A stretch of 15,311 bases of DNA from contig PKCL01000212.1 in the NCBI GenBank assembly GCA_002862165.1, forward strand, positions 1 through 15,311, read 5' to 3'. The notes beneath the pieces are model-generated. The model was given only the letters and a program-made list of their open reading frames with translations. It was not told the DNA's origin and did no database searches. Source of the stretch: Planctomycetaceae bacterium. Lineage in GTDB: Bacteria > Planctomycetota > Planctomycetia > Pirellulales > UBA1268. Of this stretch, positions 14,678 through 15,311 are shown in pieces. The position numbers were made by a program, and so were the translations under genes. Numbering within the stretch: position 1 is the first letter of the stretch; each line of letters begins with the position of its first letter.

Positions 14678-15311
14678 TCATTTCTGCTGAAGTGAAACAC
14701 CACCAGCTAAGAGACGGGCATGAATTCCACCCGGTAAGTCAACTGCCTTCGGAACAGATGCATCTTCGAAAAATCGATAAAAAATCATTTCGGTCAGTTG
14801 ATTGAGATGTTTGCTGGAAAGTTCCTGACGTGGCCAACCTTTTCTTTTCCAGATTTCAATCAGTGTTGCAGGCACAATCGTACGGTCATCACCGATTCCT
14901 CTCTGGTGAATCAATATTCTTCCATCAATTTTTTGCTCAACACTTTTTTCAATCACTGCATCTATTTTTTGTAAACGAGATGACATTTCTGCACTTGCCT
15001 GCTCGCCAAATCTAACCAAAGCCTCAATGGCGGCAGGATAAGGACCACTTTCAACTTCTGCAAGCACTCGGTGGCGAAGAAAGTTCCTCGAAAAATGCAG
15101 CTGATTATTAGACTCATCCTCCCGCCAATTTTGTCCGATTGCCTGAAGGAAATCACGAGCGTGCTGCCTTCTAACCTGTAACATAGGACGAACGAGACTC
15201 ACCCCTTCACTAAGTTCTCGAGAAGAAGGCATGCCCATTACACCTCCGAGTCCCGTTCCTCGCAGCAAACGATGTAAAATTGTCTCTGCTTGATCATCGC
15301 GGGTGTGTCCT
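14678..15311 (-). CDS. tilS: tRNA(Ile)-lysidine synthase, C-terminal part (5' end outside window)
   Basis: Modifies the wobble cytidine of the CAU-anticodon tRNA-Ile to lysidine so that it reads AUA and is charged with isoleucine; essential in most bacteria. The frame enters from the right edge with GHTRDDQAETILHRLLRGTG followed by LGGVMGMP, the signature that follows the PP-loop ATPase motif in TilS. The SGGxDS ATP-binding motif itself is outside the window. Next come the substrate-binding helices, with LHFSRNFLRHRVLAEVE (the family's RN.lRh..lp.le). The chain ends soon after LPGGIHARLLAGGVSLQQK with no separate TilS_C domain, a short form seen in many bacteria. About 210 residues are visible. 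The in-frame ATG at 15268 is internal, not the start. It is on the same strand as the AsmA-like gene, 262 bp upstream of it. Confidence 0.92.
   Translation of the reverse strand, partial: GHTRDDQAETILHRLLRGTGLGGVMGMPSSRELSEGVSLVRPMLQVRRQHARDFLQAIGQNWREDESNNQLHFSRNFLRHRVLAEVESGPYPAAIEALVRFGEQASAEMSSRLQKIDAVIEKSVEQKIDGRILIHQRGIGDDRTIVPATLIEIWKRKGWPRQELSSKHLNQLTEMIFYRFFEDASVPKAVDLPGGIHARLLAGGVSLQQK

Noticed and set aside
1..15311. CRISPR arrays, IS elements, tRNA/rRNA genes, prophage or defence genes
   Set aside because: No regularly spaced repeats, terminal inverted repeats with transposase, cloverleaf sequences or matching proteins were seen; gene content is housekeeping.

Overview
The window reads as ordinary chromosome of a bacterium, most likely a planctomycete (Planctomycetota). 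This assignment is inferred from gene content and protein style. The features pointing that way are the run xseB-ispA-dxs-NAD kinase, a DnaA with the box-recognition motif FGRRSHSTV, a secreted protein that resembles DUF6263, a two-PDZ secreted protein without a protease domain, and weak or absent Shine-Dalgarno sites with several GTG starts. Base composition looks close to balanced. No phage, transposon, CRISPR, rRNA or tRNA was seen.

Layout. Positions 1-5439 (+ strand) hold a likely operon: xseB (its start codon is cut by the window edge), ispA, dxs, NAD kinase and a secreted protein of unknown role. A perfect 10-bp hairpin sits between ispA and dxs. Positions 5492-7150 (- strand) hold dnaA, convergent with the first block. 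The 434-bp gap 7151-7584 is flanked by divergent genes and is unusually rich in small repeats: degenerate DnaA-box-like words, TTCATGA three times, a phased GAATTT triplet, and two hairpins. It is the least explained part of the window and a candidate regulatory or origin region. Positions 7585-9192 (+) encode the two-PDZ protein. From 9217 to the end, everything is on the - strand. Read in the direction of transcription, this is tilS (5' end outside the window), a large AsmA-like membrane-anchored protein, dapF and a DUF374 lysophospholipid acyltransferase.

How the genes work together. IspA and Dxs are the prenyl-chain elongation step and the first step of the MEP isoprenoid pathway. NAD kinase supplies NADP(H), which that pathway consumes. 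AsmA-like, DapF and the DUF374 acyltransferase are all envelope functions (outer-membrane lipid homeostasis, diaminopimelate for peptidoglycan, lipid acylation). TilS and DnaA are core information-processing genes. I found no convincing new multi-gene system. The points most worth a second look are the dnaA-adjacent repeat region, the altered DnaA recognition motif, the dxs leader hairpin and the two uncharacterised secreted proteins.
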